Source: Chloroflexi bacterium bin20
GTDB lineage: Bacteria; Chloroflexota; Anaerolineae; Aggregatilineales; Phototrophicaceae
Assembly (NCBI GenBank): GCA_002238485.1
Contig: MPMG01000001.1
Location: 558,001 to 622,000, forward strand
DNA: 64,000 nt
Direction of reading: 5' to 3'
Numbering within the stretch: the first letter of the stretch is position 1; every line of letters starts with the position of its first letter. Shown here piece by piece: positions 53,674 to 63,662 of this stretch. The position numbers were made by a program, and so were the translations under genes. Below the pieces are notes generated by a model that saw only the letters and a list, made by a program, of their open reading frames with translations, made no database searches and was not told the DNA's origin.

Positions 53674-55242
53674 ATGCGCGCATTTTCAATTTTGCTCGAC
53701 CGCTTCGCTCGATTGTTGCTGTGGGTGTTTCTTGCAGCGCTCTTGTTGGCGCTGGGCTGGACCTTGCTACATCTTGCAGAGCTTGCAGCGACAGCGACCC
53801 GAGTGGATGAGAGCGCCAACTCGCAGCGGGCTGCTTATCGAGCCACCGCCACCGCCATGGACGCGGCCGCCGACGAAACCGGCAGTTTGCATCCCAGCTG
53901 GCAGTTCGTCTTGCTGCAAGACGCGCCGCAGCCGCCCTCCATGATGCAAATGCCGACGCCGACACCAGCAATTGAAACGTCAAATGCGATTTCTCTTCCC
54001 GCGCTGTTGGTGCCGCCCAAGCCGTCAAGCCCTGTGTTGGCCGGCACGCAGGTACCACCGCCTGCGCAGAAAATCATCCGCTCACACAGCTTGGTCAACA
54101 TTGCCTTGTTGGGCAGCGACAGCGAACTCACGACAGACCAATTTGAGCGCACGGACACGATGATCATCGTATCGCTGAACTTGGACACTGGCGATGCCGC
54201 GATGCTCAGCCTGCCTCGAGACCTCTTCGTCTATATGCCACACGGCAACATGGGGCGGCTGAACACGGCTTATGGCATTGGCGAACTTCGCAATTGGCAA
54301 CCGGGCGGGGGTTTTGGTTTGCTGCGTCAGACTCTATTTTACAATTTCGGCATCAATGTTCACTATTACGCGTTGATCAATTTCAGCGCATTTGAAGCGG
54401 TCATCGATCGCCTGGGTGGTGTGGACATCGCTGTGGACTGCGCCTACCGCGACTATTATCCGGTCGATATGGACAATCCCCGATCGTCAAATCCTGATGA
54501 CTATGTCTTGCGCACGTTGCCGGTCGGCTATCACAGCTTCGATGGATTCGATGCACTTTGGTATGCCCGCACGCGGCGTAATACCAACGACTTGGACCGC
54601 GGACGCCGCCAGCAGATCTTGCTGAGGGCAATGTGGCGGGAAGCGCGACATCAGGGGCTGCTCATGGCCATTCCGGCCCTGTGGGCAGAGCTGACCAGCT
54701 TGGTTGAGACCGATATTCCATTTGATTTGACGCTGCGTTTGCTGCCGCACCTGATCAATCTTGAAATCGATAGCATCGAGCATTTCACATTCCACAGCGA
54801 CTTTCACACAAGCGACTGGACAGCGCCCGATGGCGCGCATGTGCTGCTGCCCGTGCAAGACAGGGTGCACCGCCTCATGCAGAATTTTTATACGCCGCCA
54901 TCGCCCAACCAGGTATCGCTGACCAGCCCATCCATCGGCGTTTACAACGCATCGGGCATGGACAACTGGGACATTGTCGCCAGCGAGCGCCTGCGCTGGG
55001 ATGGATTCCATGCAATCGCGCTTGGATCATTCGCCGACGGGCAACCCAGGCAAAGCAGCCAGCTTGTCGACCATGTTGCCACGCAGAAAGGCAGCCTCGT
55101 GCCGCTCATGCTGACTGCGCTGAATCTGTCTGACGAGCAAGTCGTGATTGATGCCAAAGCCGACCGCGCATTCGATTATCTGGTCATCATCGGTCGTGAT
55201 TATGAGTCCTGCACATTTGGCGTGCTGCCTGTTGATGAGTAA
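53674..55242 (+). CDS. LytR-CpsA-Psr (LCP) family protein
   Basis: 522 residues: a membrane anchor (LLLWVFLAALLLALGWTLL), a Pro-rich spacer, an LCP domain and a C-terminal LytR_C-like domain. The LCP core has NIALLGSDSE, RTDTMIIVSLNLDTGDAAML, SLPRDLFVYMP, the Arg-rich WYARTRRNTNDLDRGRRQQ, and IDRLGGVDIAVDC. LCP enzymes attach polymers carried on undecaprenyl phosphate to peptidoglycan. The ATG at 53674 is preferred to a TTG at 53638. It follows the LysM repeat protein by 66 bases, so the polymer or protein it anchors may be part of the same surface structure. Confidence 0.9.
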   Translation: MRAFSILLDRFARLLLWVFLAALLLALGWTLLHLAELAATATRVDESANSQRAAYRATATAMDAAADETGSLHPSWQFVLLQDAPQPPSMMQMPTPTPAIETSNAISLPALLVPPKPSSPVLAGTQVPPPAQKIIRSHSLVNIALLGSDSELTTDQFERTDTMIIVSLNLDTGDAAMLSLPRDLFVYMPHGNMGRLNTAYGIGELRNWQPGGGFGLLRQTLFYNFGINVHYYALINFSAFEAVIDRLGGVDIAVDCAYRDYYPVDMDNPRSSNPDDYVLRTLPVGYHSFDGFDALWYARTRRNTNDLDRGRRQQILLRAMWREARHQGLLMAIPALWAELTSLVETDIPFDLTLRLLPHLINLEIDSIEHFTFHSDFHTSDWTAPDGAHVLLPVQDRVHRLMQNFYTPPSPNQVSLTSPSIGVYNASGMDNWDIVASERLRWDGFHAIALGSFADGQPRQSSQLVDHVATQKGSLVPLMLTALNLSDEQVVIDAKADRAFDYLVIIGRDYESCTFGVLPVDE

Positions 55243-55266
55243 GTAGCGCGCCCTCTCGCCTGGCAC

Positions 55267-55295
55267 TTGGCAGACCGGCGAGAATGTGCTATGCT
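55267..55295 (+). promoter_or_regulatory. Promoter of tRNA-Pro
   Basis: TTGGCA (55267-55272), 17 bases, TATGCT (55290-55295) with extended TGC; start near 55302, five bases before the mature tRNA. Confidence 0.65.
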
Positions 55296-55306
55296 GGGCG
55301 CAGTGT

Positions 55307-55381
55307 CGGGGTATGGCGCAGTCCGGCTAGCGCGCTTGCATGGGGTGTAAGAGGTCCCCGGTTCGAATCCGGGTACCCCGA
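55307..55381 (+). tRNA. tRNA-Pro (anticodon GGG)
   Basis: 75 nt. The acceptor is CGGGGTA/TACCCCG, the D-stem GCGC/GCGC, and the anticodon loop ATGGGGT gives GGG. The T-arm is CCCGG-TTCGAAT-CCGGG, with discriminator A and no encoded CCA. All stems pair (one G-T in the anticodon stem). Confidence 0.95.
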
Positions 55382-55393
55382 CTGGTGTATAGA

Positions 55394-55417
55394 AGCCCGC
55401 CGCCTGGTGGGCTTTTT
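55394..55417 (+). terminator. Intrinsic terminator after tRNA-Pro
   Basis: AGCCCGCC (55394-55401) pairs with GGTGGGCT (55406-55413), one G-T pair, four-base loop, then TTTT. It separates the tRNA from selD. Confidence 0.8.
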
Positions 55418-55437
55418 GGTAGAGGAGGAGTGTCACC

Positions 55438-56490
55438 ATGCCGCAGCCAACCATACGTCTGACATCTCTGGCAAGCTGCGCTGGTTGAGCCTCCAAGCTC
55501 AGCCCGAGCGAATTGGCGCAGGTTCTGCGTCCACTCAGCCAGATTTTCCAACAGAATGACCACCCGCAGGTCCTGGTCGGCTTGAGCGAGCCGGATGATG
55601 CCGCTGTTTACCAACTCGATGCAGAGCGCGCCATCATCTCGACTACCGACTTCTTCCCGCCGGTGGTGGACGATCCCTACGATTTTGGCGCGATCGCGGC
55701 GGCCAATGCATTGAGCGATGTGTATGCCATGGGCGGGCTGCCCTTGCTGGCGATCAACCTGGTGGCTTTTCCCGATGACCTCGACAAGAGCATATTGGCC
55801 GAGATACTGCGGGGCGGCGCGGACAAGGTCAAAGAGGCAGGCGCGGTAATCGCCGGCGGTCATTCCATCACCGATGCCGAGCCGAAGTACGGCTTGTCGG
55901 TGACGGGCGAGGTGTCGCCTCAGCGCATCATCCGCAAATCAGGAGCAAAGGTCGGCGATCGGCTGATATTGAGCAAGGCTTTGGGCACGGGCGTCATCAC
56001 CACGGCGCACAAACAGAGCCTTGTCGATGACGAGCATCTGGCGCAGGCGGTACAGTCGATGGCGCGGCTGAATCGCAATGCCGCCCGACTCGCGCAGCAG
56101 CACAATGTCCGTGCCATGACCGACATAACCGGCTTTGGACTGGCGGGGCATGCGCTGGAAATGGCGCGTCTAAGCGGAGTCGAATTCGCAATTGATATAG
56201 ACAAGCTGCGCACGCTGCCCGGCGCCCAGCACTACGCTCGGCAAGGCGTCTTCCCTGGTGGCATGCAGCGCAATGCCGACTATTACCGGCAGTGGGTCAG
56301 GCTGGAGTCCTCGCTGGCAGACTATCAGGAGGCGCTGCTCTACGATCCGCAGACTTCGGGTGGCTTGCTGATGGCGGCAGCTCCACAATCCGCCGATGCG
56401 CTGCTGGCAGATTTGCTGGAAAGCGGCGAGGCTGCCTTTGTGCTGGGCGAAGTAGTGGCGGGTGCGGGCGAGCTGCTTATCCGGGGATAA
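55438..56490 (+). CDS. selD: Selenophosphate synthetase with in-frame TGA (selenocysteine)
   Basis: A 350-residue enzyme making selenophosphate from selenide and ATP. It starts at an ATG (55438) behind GAGGAGGAG and reads through a TGA at codon 17: SLASCAG-Sec-ASKLSPSEL. Position 17 followed by Lys at 20 is exactly the catalytic Cys/Sec17-Lys20 pair of SelD. Downstream are STTDFFPPVVDDPYDFGAIA, ANALSDVYAMGG, GGHSITDAEPKYG and DPQTSGGLLMA. A predictor stopping at TGA would begin at 55513 and lose the active site. So the organism probably decodes UGA as selenocysteine, and SelD is itself a selenoprotein. selA, selB and tRNA-Sec are not in the window. The end overlaps the convergent gene by 14 bases. 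Confidence 0.9.
55486..55523 (+). promoter_or_regulatory. Sec codon and putative SECIS hairpin of selD
   Basis: The TGA is at 55486-55488. GCTC (55497-55500) pairs with GAGC (55506-55509) around a five-base loop; below it CCAA (55493-55496) pairs with TTGG (55513-55516), and GCCT (55489-55492) can pair with AGGT (55520-55523). Bacterial SECIS elements lie directly 3' of the UGA in just this way. The pairing is seen; SelB binding is inferred. Confidence 0.55.
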
Positions 56491-57670
56491 GATCCAGGTT
56501 GCGGCCCACGGTCTCAAAAGCGACCAAGGCGCGATCGAGATGATGCTGCTGGTGCGTGGCGATATAACTCGTCCGCAGCAACGCCTGGTTTGGCGGTGTG
56601 GCGGGCGGCACGACCGGATTGGTGTAAACGCCTTCTTCTATCAGCGCCAACCAGGTCAAGCCAGTGCGAAACTTCTCGCCGATTATGACCGGGATGATCG
56701 GCGTCTCGCTGTTGAATGTATCGTAGCCCAAAGTCTTCAAGCCTTTGCGCATGTAATCGGCATTCTTCCAAACTTGTTGGACATGCTCCGGCTCGCTTTC
56801 GATGATATCCAGCGCAGCCAGCACAGCAGCCAGGTTGGGCGCGGGCAAGGCAGCCGAGAAGATCAACGAGCGGGCATGATGCTGCACATAATGAATCACA
56901 TCGGCGCTGCCAGCGATAAAACCGCCGATAGACGCGAAACTCTTGCTGAATGTGCCCATGATCAGGTCGACCTGGTCGGTCAATCCAAAGTGCGCAGAAG
57001 TGCCGCGTCCGCCGCCGGCAACACCAATGCCATGCGCGTCATCCACCAGCAGACGAGCGCCATACGCATGACAAATCGTTACGATCTCTGGCAGGCGCGC
57101 AAAATCCCCGCCCATGCTGTAGACACCATCGACGATCACCAGCTTGCCCGCTTCGTCAGGGACGCGGCATAGCACCCGTTCCAGGTCGTCGATATCGTTG
57201 TGTTTGAAGCGCTTCATCTGTCCACGCGACATCGCCACGCCATCGACCAGGCTGGCGTGGGCGTCTTTGTCCAGGATCACTACATCGTTCTTGCCCAGCA
57301 GCGCCGAGACCGTGCCCAGGTTCGTCTGATAGCCAGTAGAGAAGACTAGCGCCGCCTCTTTGCCAACAAACTCGGCCAGACGCCGGTCGGCTTCCAGGTG
57401 CAATTCCAACGTACCATTCAAAAAGCGCGAGCCCGTTACACTGGTGCCATAGCGCCGCGTCGCTTCGATAGCCGCATTTTGCACGCGTTCGTCTGTGGTC
57501 AAGCCGAGATAATTGTTGGAGCCGAGCATGACGACATCTTTGTCTTCAAAGGTCGCCGTTGTGCCTTCGGAGTTGCTAAGAGCGCGGAAGAAGGGGTAGA
57601 TGCCCATCTCCATCGCCTCTTTTGCCAAGGTAAATGCCGATAGCTTGTCGAATAGGTCTGCCAAGGTCAT
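56477..57670 (-). CDS. Alpha-oxoamine synthase (KBL / serine palmitoyltransferase-like)
   Basis: A 397-residue fold-type I PLP enzyme condensing an amino acid with an acyl-CoA. The PLP Lys is K243 in MGTFSKSFASIGGFIAG; VDDAHGIGVAGG and YGTSVTGSRFLNGTLELH are conserved. Glycine C-acetyltransferase (kbl), AON synthase (bioF) and bacterial serine palmitoyltransferase share this fold. The opening AKEAMEMGIYPFFRAL and the C-terminal EEGVYTNPVVPPATPPNQAL recall SPT-type enzymes of sphingolipid-making bacteria. The substrate is unresolved and no kbl/tdh or bio partner is adjacent. ATG 57670 follows GGGAG almost directly; ATG 57697 is possible. Confidence 0.83.
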   Translation of the reverse strand: MTLADLFDKLSAFTLAKEAMEMGIYPFFRALSNSEGTTATFEDKDVVMLGSNNYLGLTTDERVQNAAIEATRRYGTSVTGSRFLNGTLELHLEADRRLAEFVGKEAALVFSTGYQTNLGTVSALLGKNDVVILDKDAHASLVDGVAMSRGQMKRFKHNDIDDLERVLCRVPDEAGKLVIVDGVYSMGGDFARLPEIVTICHAYGARLLVDDAHGIGVAGGGRGTSAHFGLTDQVDLIMGTFSKSFASIGGFIAGSADVIHYVQHHARSLIFSAALPAPNLAAVLAALDIIESEPEHVQQVWKNADYMRKGLKTLGYDTFNSETPIIPVIIGEKFRTGLTWLALIEEGVYTNPVVPPATPPNQALLRTSYIATHQQHHLDRALVAFETVGRNLDLIPG

Positions 57671-57774
57671 CTCCCTGGAGCGCTGACCAAAATGCATCTC
57701 GCAGCAGTCTATCAGCCGGCGCGCGCTAGCACAATGCAGATTTGCGCATCCTGGCGAATCACACAAAGCGCCAC

Positions 57775-57804
57775 TTGCACAGGCAATGCGAAATGCAGTA
57801 CAAT
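57775..57804 (+). promoter_or_regulatory. Promoter upstream of the small membrane protein
   Basis: TTGCAC (57775-57780), an 18-base spacer, TACAAT (57799-57804); start near 57811, about 30 bases before the ATG at 57841. Confidence 0.5.
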
Positions 57805-57840
57805 TTGGCTGTTGCACAGAGCGAGGACGCGGAGCATACC

Positions 57841-58101
57841 ATGTCGAGTTTGACGATACGCAGGCTGATCGTTTGGGTAGTTTCTATGGCGCTGGGCTTG
57901 GTTGTCGGCTACGGCATTATTACAATTGGATTTGACCTGCTGCCGCTGCTGGTGATATTCGGCGGCGCGATTCAGGTTCCCCAAGGCGTGTCGCTGGAAG
58001 AATATGGCATGATCTATTTCCTGTTCACCGCCGTGCCCATCGGCTTCGTATTTGTTATCTGGTTCGATGCCTTTATGGACACGCGCATCTTGCCCGACTA
58101 A
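57841..58101 (+). CDS. Hypothetical two-helix membrane protein
   Basis: An 86-residue protein with hydrophobic segments LIVWVVSMALGLVVGYGIIT and IYFLFTAVPIGFVFVIWF, a short acidic loop (LEEYG) and an acidic end DTRILPD. I do not recognise a family. GGAG lies upstream of the ATG at 57841 and a promoter is visible further up. It precedes the mevalonate genes by 134 bases but need not belong to them. Confidence 0.65.
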   Translation: MSSLTIRRLIVWVVSMALGLVVGYGIITIGFDLLPLLVIFGGAIQVPQGVSLEEYGMIYFLFTAVPIGFVFVIWFDAFMDTRILPD

Positions 58102-58235
58102 GCCGCAGCCAGAAAACACAGCAGAATCCGCTGCTTGCCGGATTCTTTTGATTCTCCGCGCAGTTCGCTAGCTAATGATAGGCCAATCACGAGCGCTGAT
58201 AGATTTTGCAAGCTGCCCGCCGCTAGCCTGATTTC

Positions 58236-59522
58236 ATGCGCGACAAACAATCCTCCTCTCTGTCTGGATTCTATCGGCTGCCGCTTGCCCAGCGTCAAGC
58301 GACCGTTGCTGACGGGGCTGGCTTGAACCAAGCCGAAATGCGAACGCTGGCCGCGGGCGGGCTGTCCTTGGAGCAAGCAGAGCAACTGATTGAAAATGTC
58401 ATCGGACGTTTCAGCTTGCCATTCGCGGTAGCCACCAACTTCACCATCAACAATCGCGATTATCTGGTACCCATGGTCATCGAAGAACCGTCGGTCGTGG
58501 CGGCTTGCAGTTTTGCTGCCAAGCTGTTCCGCGAGGCCGGCGGCTTCCAGACTGGCAGCGACGAACCGGTGATGATCGGCCAGATTCAGTTGCTCGACCT
58601 GGACAATCTGTCTGCGGCAGAGGACAAGCTGCGCGCTCGCCAAGCTGAGATCCTGGCGGAAGCCAATGCTCAGGCGGGCAGCATTCAGGCGCGGGGAGGC
58701 GGCGCGATCGGCCTGGACTTTCGGCATTTTCCTGGCACGCCAGTCGGTGACATGTTGGTCTTGCATCTGCTCTTTGATACCCGCGATGCCATGGGCGCAA
58801 ACGCCATCAATAGCGCGCTGGAACATATTGCGCCGCTCGTGGAGCGCATCAGCGGCGGACGCGTCAACTTGCGCATTTTGAGCAACCTCAGCGACCGGCG
58901 CATGGCTTTTGCCCGCGGCACGATCCGTGCTGAGGCGCTGGGGACCGAATCCGCGACTGGCGCGGAAGTCGTGAGCGGCATCATAGAAGCTGGCGTTTTC
59001 GCTGAATGCGACCCGTACCGCGCTGCCACACACAATAAGGGCATCATGAACGGGATAGACGCGCTACTGTTGGTCACTGGCAACGACTGGCGCGCTGTCG
59101 AAGCGGGCGCACATGCCTATGCCGCGCGGGATGGACGCTACACGAGCCTGACGCGCTGGTGGCAGGACGATGTCGGCGACCTGCATGGCGAGATTGCGCT
59201 GCCGCTGGCCTTGGGCATTGTCGGTGGCGCCACGCGAGCGCATCCGGCCGCCAAAATCGCGCTGCAGTTGCTGGGCATCGAGTCGGCGCGCGAACTGGCG
59301 GAAGTAGCAGCGGCAGTCGGTCTGGCGCAGAACTTCGCGGCGCTGCGAGCATTGGCAACCGATGGCATTCAGCGCGGTCACATGCGCATGCACGCTCGGC
59401 AATTAGCGCTGGCGGCGGGAGCAGCTGGCGGACAAGTGCTGCAGGTGGCCCAGCAGTTGATCAACGAAGGCAATATCCGCCTGGAACGCGCCAAGGCAAT
59501 CATTACGGGAGGCAATCCATGA
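58236..59522 (+). CDS. mvaA: Hydroxymethylglutaryl-CoA reductase, class II
   Basis: 428 residues, length and sequence of the class II (Pseudomonas mevalonii-type) enzyme. Catalytic residues align almost by number with that enzyme: Glu83/84 ([10 protein letters not shown]), Lys268 (THNKGIMNG), Asp284 (TGNDWRA) and His382 (RGHMRMHAR). It interconverts HMG-CoA and mevalonate. Class II enzymes are often degradative, but the next genes are HMG-CoA synthase and thiolase, so here it probably works in synthesis of mevalonate for isoprenoids. The ribosome site is poor. Its stop overlaps the next start (ATGA). Confidence 0.93.
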   Translation: MRDKQSSSLSGFYRLPLAQRQATVADGAGLNQAEMRTLAAGGLSLEQAEQLIENVIGRFSLPFAVATNFTINNRDYLVPMVIEEPSVVAACSFAAKLFREAGGFQTGSDEPVMIGQIQLLDLDNLSAAEDKLRARQAEILAEANAQAGSIQARGGGAIGLDFRHFPGTPVGDMLVLHLLFDTRDAMGANAINSALEHIAPLVERISGGRVNLRILSNLSDRRMAFARGTIRAEALGTESATGAEVVSGIIEAGVFAECDPYRAATHNKGIMNGIDALLLVTGNDWRAVEAGAHAYAARDGRYTSLTRWWQDDVGDLHGEIALPLALGIVGGATRAHPAAKIALQLLGIESARELAEVAAAVGLAQNFAALRALATDGIQRGHMRMHARQLALAAGAAGGQVLQVAQQLINEGNIRLERAKAIITGGNP

Positions 59523-60583
59523 CAACGGATGGCAAGCTCTTGATGCAAGCCGAGCGCTCTGTGGGCATCGTCGGTTATGGCGCCTACATCCCGCGTTATC
59601 GCCTGCCCGGCACAGAAATTGCGCGTGTGTGGGCTGGCGGCGGCGGATCGCCCGTGCGGGAAAAAGCGGTGGCGGGCATAGACGAAGATGTTGTCACCAT
59701 GTCTATCGAAGCGGCGCGCAATGCCGTCAATTGCGCCGGGATCGACCCGCAGCAGATCCGCGCGGTGTGGGTGGGCAGCGAAAGTCATCCCTACGCCGTC
59801 AAACCGACCAGTACCATCGTTGCGGAAAGCATCGGCGCTTCTCCGAATATCCAGGCGGCGGACTGGGAATTCGCCTGCAAAGCCGGCACAGAAGCGGTGC
59901 AAGCATCCATCGGCGTGGTCGGCAGCGGCATGGCGCGTTATACGCTCAGCATTGGTATGGACACGGCGCAGGGACGCCCGGGCGATGCGCTGGAATACAC
60001 GGCGGGCTGTGGCGGAGCGGCATTTGTGCTGGGACCAGCCGAAGAGAGCCTGGCAATCTACCAGGGCAGTTACAGCTATGTTACAGATACACCCGACTTT
60101 TGGCGGCGTGCGGGACAAGTATACCCCAGCCATGGCGACCGCTTCACTGGCGAGCCCGCCTATTTCGCGCATACGTTGGCAGCCGCGTCGACTCTGATGG
60201 AGCAGATGGGCACGCAAGCCAGCGATTATGACTATGCGGTGTTTCACCAACCCAATGTCAAGTTTCCGGCGCGCGCGGCAAAGCTGCTGGGTTTCACGAA
60301 AGAACAGATCAGCCAGGGATTGCTGGCTGACGATATCGGCAATGTCTATTCTGGCTCGTGCATGTTGGGCTTGACCGCCATCCTCGATATGGCCGAGCCA
60401 GGCGCGCGCATCCTGATGGCGAGTTATGGCAGCGGCGCAGGCTCAGACACCTTTGATATGGTCGTCAGCGAGCGGATCAAAGGCATGCCTGGCCAGCGTC
60501 CGCGCACTGCCGATTACATTGCTCGCCGCACAGCTATCGACTACGCCACCTATGTGCGTTTTCGCGACAAACTCAAGGATTAA
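59519..60583 (+). CDS. Hydroxymethylglutaryl-CoA synthase, archaeal type
   Basis: A 354-residue thiolase-superfamily enzyme adding acetyl-CoA to acetoacetyl-CoA. The catalytic Cys is C120 in [48 protein letters not shown] and [14 protein letters not shown] fit the archaeal-type family. It begins [16 protein letters not shown]. In archaea this enzyme forms a complex with the thiolase and a DUF35 protein, and all three genes lie here in order. The start overlaps the HMG-CoA reductase stop, which fixes the N-terminus. Confidence 0.92.
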   Translation: MTTDGKLLMQAERSVGIVGYGAYIPRYRLPGTEIARVWAGGGGSPVREKAVAGIDEDVVTMSIEAARNAVNCAGIDPQQIRAVWVGSESHPYAVKPTSTIVAESIGASPNIQAADWEFACKAGTEAVQASIGVVGSGMARYTLSIGMDTAQGRPGDALEYTAGCGGAAFVLGPAEESLAIYQGSYSYVTDTPDFWRRAGQVYPSHGDRFTGEPAYFAHTLAAASTLMEQMGTQASDYDYAVFHQPNVKFPARAAKLLGFTKEQISQGLLADDIGNVYSGSCMLGLTAILDMAEPGARILMASYGSGAGSDTFDMVVSERIKGMPGQRPRTADYIARRTAIDYATYVRFRDKLKD

Positions 60584-60587
60584 GCAG

Positions 60588-61751
60588 ATGACAGGTGTGT
60601 CAATCATCGGTGCAGGCATGCTGGCGGTCGGCGAACATTGGTCGCGCAGCATCGGCGAGCTGGCGGAAGAAGCCGGACGACTGGCGCTTGACGATGCCGG
60701 CCTTGTCGGTGCGGACGCGGTCTTCGTCGGCAATGCCTATGGCGCGACTCTCAATCAGCAGACCCAGTTGGGCAGTCTCATCGCTGGTCGGCTTGGGTTG
60801 ACTGGGGCAGAAGCCTGGCGCTGTGAAGCTGGCGGCGCCTCTGGCGGCGTAGCGCTGCGGGCGGGCTGCCTGGCTGTTGCATCGGGCATGGTGCAGACTG
60901 TTCTGGTCCTGGGCGTGGAAAAATCAACCGATATCGTGGGTGCGGCGCGTTTGGCTGCACGAAATACCAGCCTTGACGCTGACTTCGAGACGGTCAACGG
61001 CGCGACGCAAACAGCCCTTGCCGCGCTCTTGATGCGGCGTTACATGCACGAAAACGCCTTGGAGCTGGCGGACTTCGCAGGCTTCAGCAGCAATGCCCAT
61101 CGCAATGGTTCCCTCAATCCGCTGGCGATGTACCGCAACCAACTGCGCCCGGGCGCATTCAGCAAAGCGCCTATGCTTGCCGACCCGATCAGTCTCTTCG
61201 ATAGCGCGCCAGACGCCGATGGCGCGGCAGCCATCGTGCTGACGAGCTCGCGTGCGGCAAGAGACTTCAATGCGCCATCCGTGCATATCAGCGGCAGCTC
61301 GATCGCCAGCGACAGCCTGATGCTGCAAGACCGCGCCGATCCATTGCAGCTGACGGCAGCACGACTATCCGCTGAACGCGCGCTGATGCAGGCGGGGCTA
61401 GACCGGCAGCAGATCGACCTGCTGGAACTGCACGATTCCTGCACCATTATGACAGCGCTGGCTTTGGAAGCATTGGGCTATAGCCAACGCGGACGAGGCT
61501 GGGCATGGTCGCAGCAGAACGGCGAGCGCATCGGACTGACAGGTGAATTGCCGACAAGCACTTTTGGCGGTTTGAAGAGCCGCGGCAACCCGAGCGGCGC
61601 CACGGGTATCTATCAAGCGGTCGAGGCGGCGCTGCAGCTGCGTGAACAAGCGGGCGACAACCAAGTCGCTGGCGTCGGTCATGCCATGATCCAAAATATG
61701 GGCGGGCTGGGCAGCACTGTCGCCACGCACATCCTCAGCGTCGCAAACTGA
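60588..61751 (+). CDS. Acetyl-CoA acetyltransferase-like thiolase (archaeal type)
   Basis: A 387-residue thiolase-fold protein beginning SIIGAGMLAVGEHWSRS. The N-terminal Cys is C79 in AWRCEAGGASGG. His of LLELHDSCTIM and the C-terminal GGLKSRGNPSGATGIYQAVE and GVGHAMIQNMGG blocks are those of the archaeal acetoacetyl-CoA thiolase that channels to HMG-CoA synthase. It would make acetoacetyl-CoA from two acetyl-CoA. The ATG lies four bases after the HMG-CoA synthase stop. Confidence 0.88.
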   Translation: MTGVSIIGAGMLAVGEHWSRSIGELAEEAGRLALDDAGLVGADAVFVGNAYGATLNQQTQLGSLIAGRLGLTGAEAWRCEAGGASGGVALRAGCLAVASGMVQTVLVLGVEKSTDIVGAARLAARNTSLDADFETVNGATQTALAALLMRRYMHENALELADFAGFSSNAHRNGSLNPLAMYRNQLRPGAFSKAPMLADPISLFDSAPDADGAAAIVLTSSRAARDFNAPSVHISGSSIASDSLMLQDRADPLQLTAARLSAERALMQAGLDRQQIDLLELHDSCTIMTALALEALGYSQRGRGWAWSQQNGERIGLTGELPTSTFGGLKSRGNPSGATGIYQAVEAALQLREQAGDNQVAGVGHAMIQNMGGLGSTVATHILSVAN

Positions 61752-61852
61752 TAGCCTCTGATAGTGGCAAAACCCCTCATGACAGCTTTTGATAGGCTGC
61801 GCTGCATACACTGTGGGCAATTGAATGTGCTTTGCCAGCGAGGAGCGAATTC

Positions 61853-62004
61853 ATGCGAGTAGCCATGTACTGGCGAAACAAGCAGTTGCGTTATCGACTG
61901 GCGCGAGCGCTGCCAAAACGCGCGCCACAGACCGAGATGCCACGCCTGCTGCAGAGCGATGCCAAGCCTGTTCAACTTCCCAAGCCCAGGCTGACGCGCG
62001 CCTC
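61853..62004 (+). pseudogene. Disrupted N-terminal zinc-ribbon half of a DUF35 protein
   Basis: An ATG behind GAGGAG opens MYWRNKQLRYRLA, the usual start of DUF35 zinc-ribbon/OB proteins. The Cys-rich part expected next appears only in the following frame (ERCQNARHRPRCHAC, then RAMPSLFNF), and the OB domain is in the third frame. The ribbon is also short: one of the four Cys is missing and C-to-C spacing is reduced. As read, the first frame makes a 51-residue peptide ending at 62008, overlapping the OB-domain ATG. Either decay or sequence errors could explain this. Confidence 0.5.
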
Positions 62005-62277
62005 ATGACATTGCCGGCGCCGCCGCTGCCCCTGCATGGCATTGTATACAGCTGCACGACTGTACGCGAGGCGCCCGGCGGCTTTGAGTCGCAAGCACCG
62101 TACCAGATGGCCTTGGTTCAGTTGGAAGACGGCAGTTTGATCTGCGCGCAACTGACCGATTACGACGGCGAAGCGCAGATTGGCGATCCTGTCGAAATGG
62201 TTACGCGCAAGCTGACCACCGATGGTGAGCAGGGCATGATCGTCTACGGCTACAAGTTCCGACCGCCTATAAAGTAG
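62005..62277 (+). CDS. DUF35 OB-fold domain protein (acyl-CoA-binding partner of thiolase/HMGS)
   Basis: A 90-residue OB-fold domain of the DUF35 family: GIVYSCTTVREAPGGFESQ, PYQMALVQLEDGSLICAQL, and GDPVEMVTRKL. In archaea the DUF35 protein bridges thiolase and HMG-CoA synthase and passes the intermediate between them. Here only the OB part is intact; its ATG at 62005 overlaps (ATGA) the stop of the broken zinc-ribbon frame, so it could be made by coupled re-initiation. Whether it works without the ribbon is unknown. Confidence 0.65.
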   Translation: MTLPAPPLPLHGIVYSCTTVREAPGGFESQAPYQMALVQLEDGSLICAQLTDYDGEAQIGDPVEMVTRKLTTDGEQGMIVYGYKFRPPIK

Positions 62278-62299
62278 CCGCCATGCAGAGACACGAAAA

Positions 62300-62322
62300 A
62301 AGAGCCACAAGATGCGGCTCTT
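62300..62322. terminator. Bidirectional intrinsic terminator
   Basis: AAGAGCC (62300-62306) pairs with GGCTCTT (62316-62322); A-run before and T-rich run after allow termination from both sides, between the convergent DUF35 and ABC-ATPase genes. Confidence 0.75.
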
Positions 62323-62348
62323 TCCTTTTCTGCTATGTGTCGCTGCGC

Positions 62349-63476
<1,128 letters not shown>

Positions 63477-63564
63477 AAGACCCTCCGTTTGATTTTCCGA
63501 TTACCAAACCTTGTTCAAACTGCACAAATGCCACACTTGACAGCGCGGTAAAGTTACACTGGAG

Positions 63565-63592
63565 AGTATAACGTGCTTTTCTGATAATGCAA
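63565..63592 (-). promoter_or_regulatory. Promoter of the ABC ATPase gene
   Basis: On the minus strand TTGCAT (63587-63592), a 16-base spacer and TATACT (63565-63570). The start near 63558 gives a leader of about 80 bases. On the plus strand the same stretch holds GATAAT (63583-63588), a possible -10 for cinA. Confidence 0.5.
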
Positions 63593-63662
63593 CAGATTCA
63601 TCAAATTGATTCTGCTTGATTTGGAAACTCACGTCCGATTCGCTCTATACGCAGAGGCTCAC

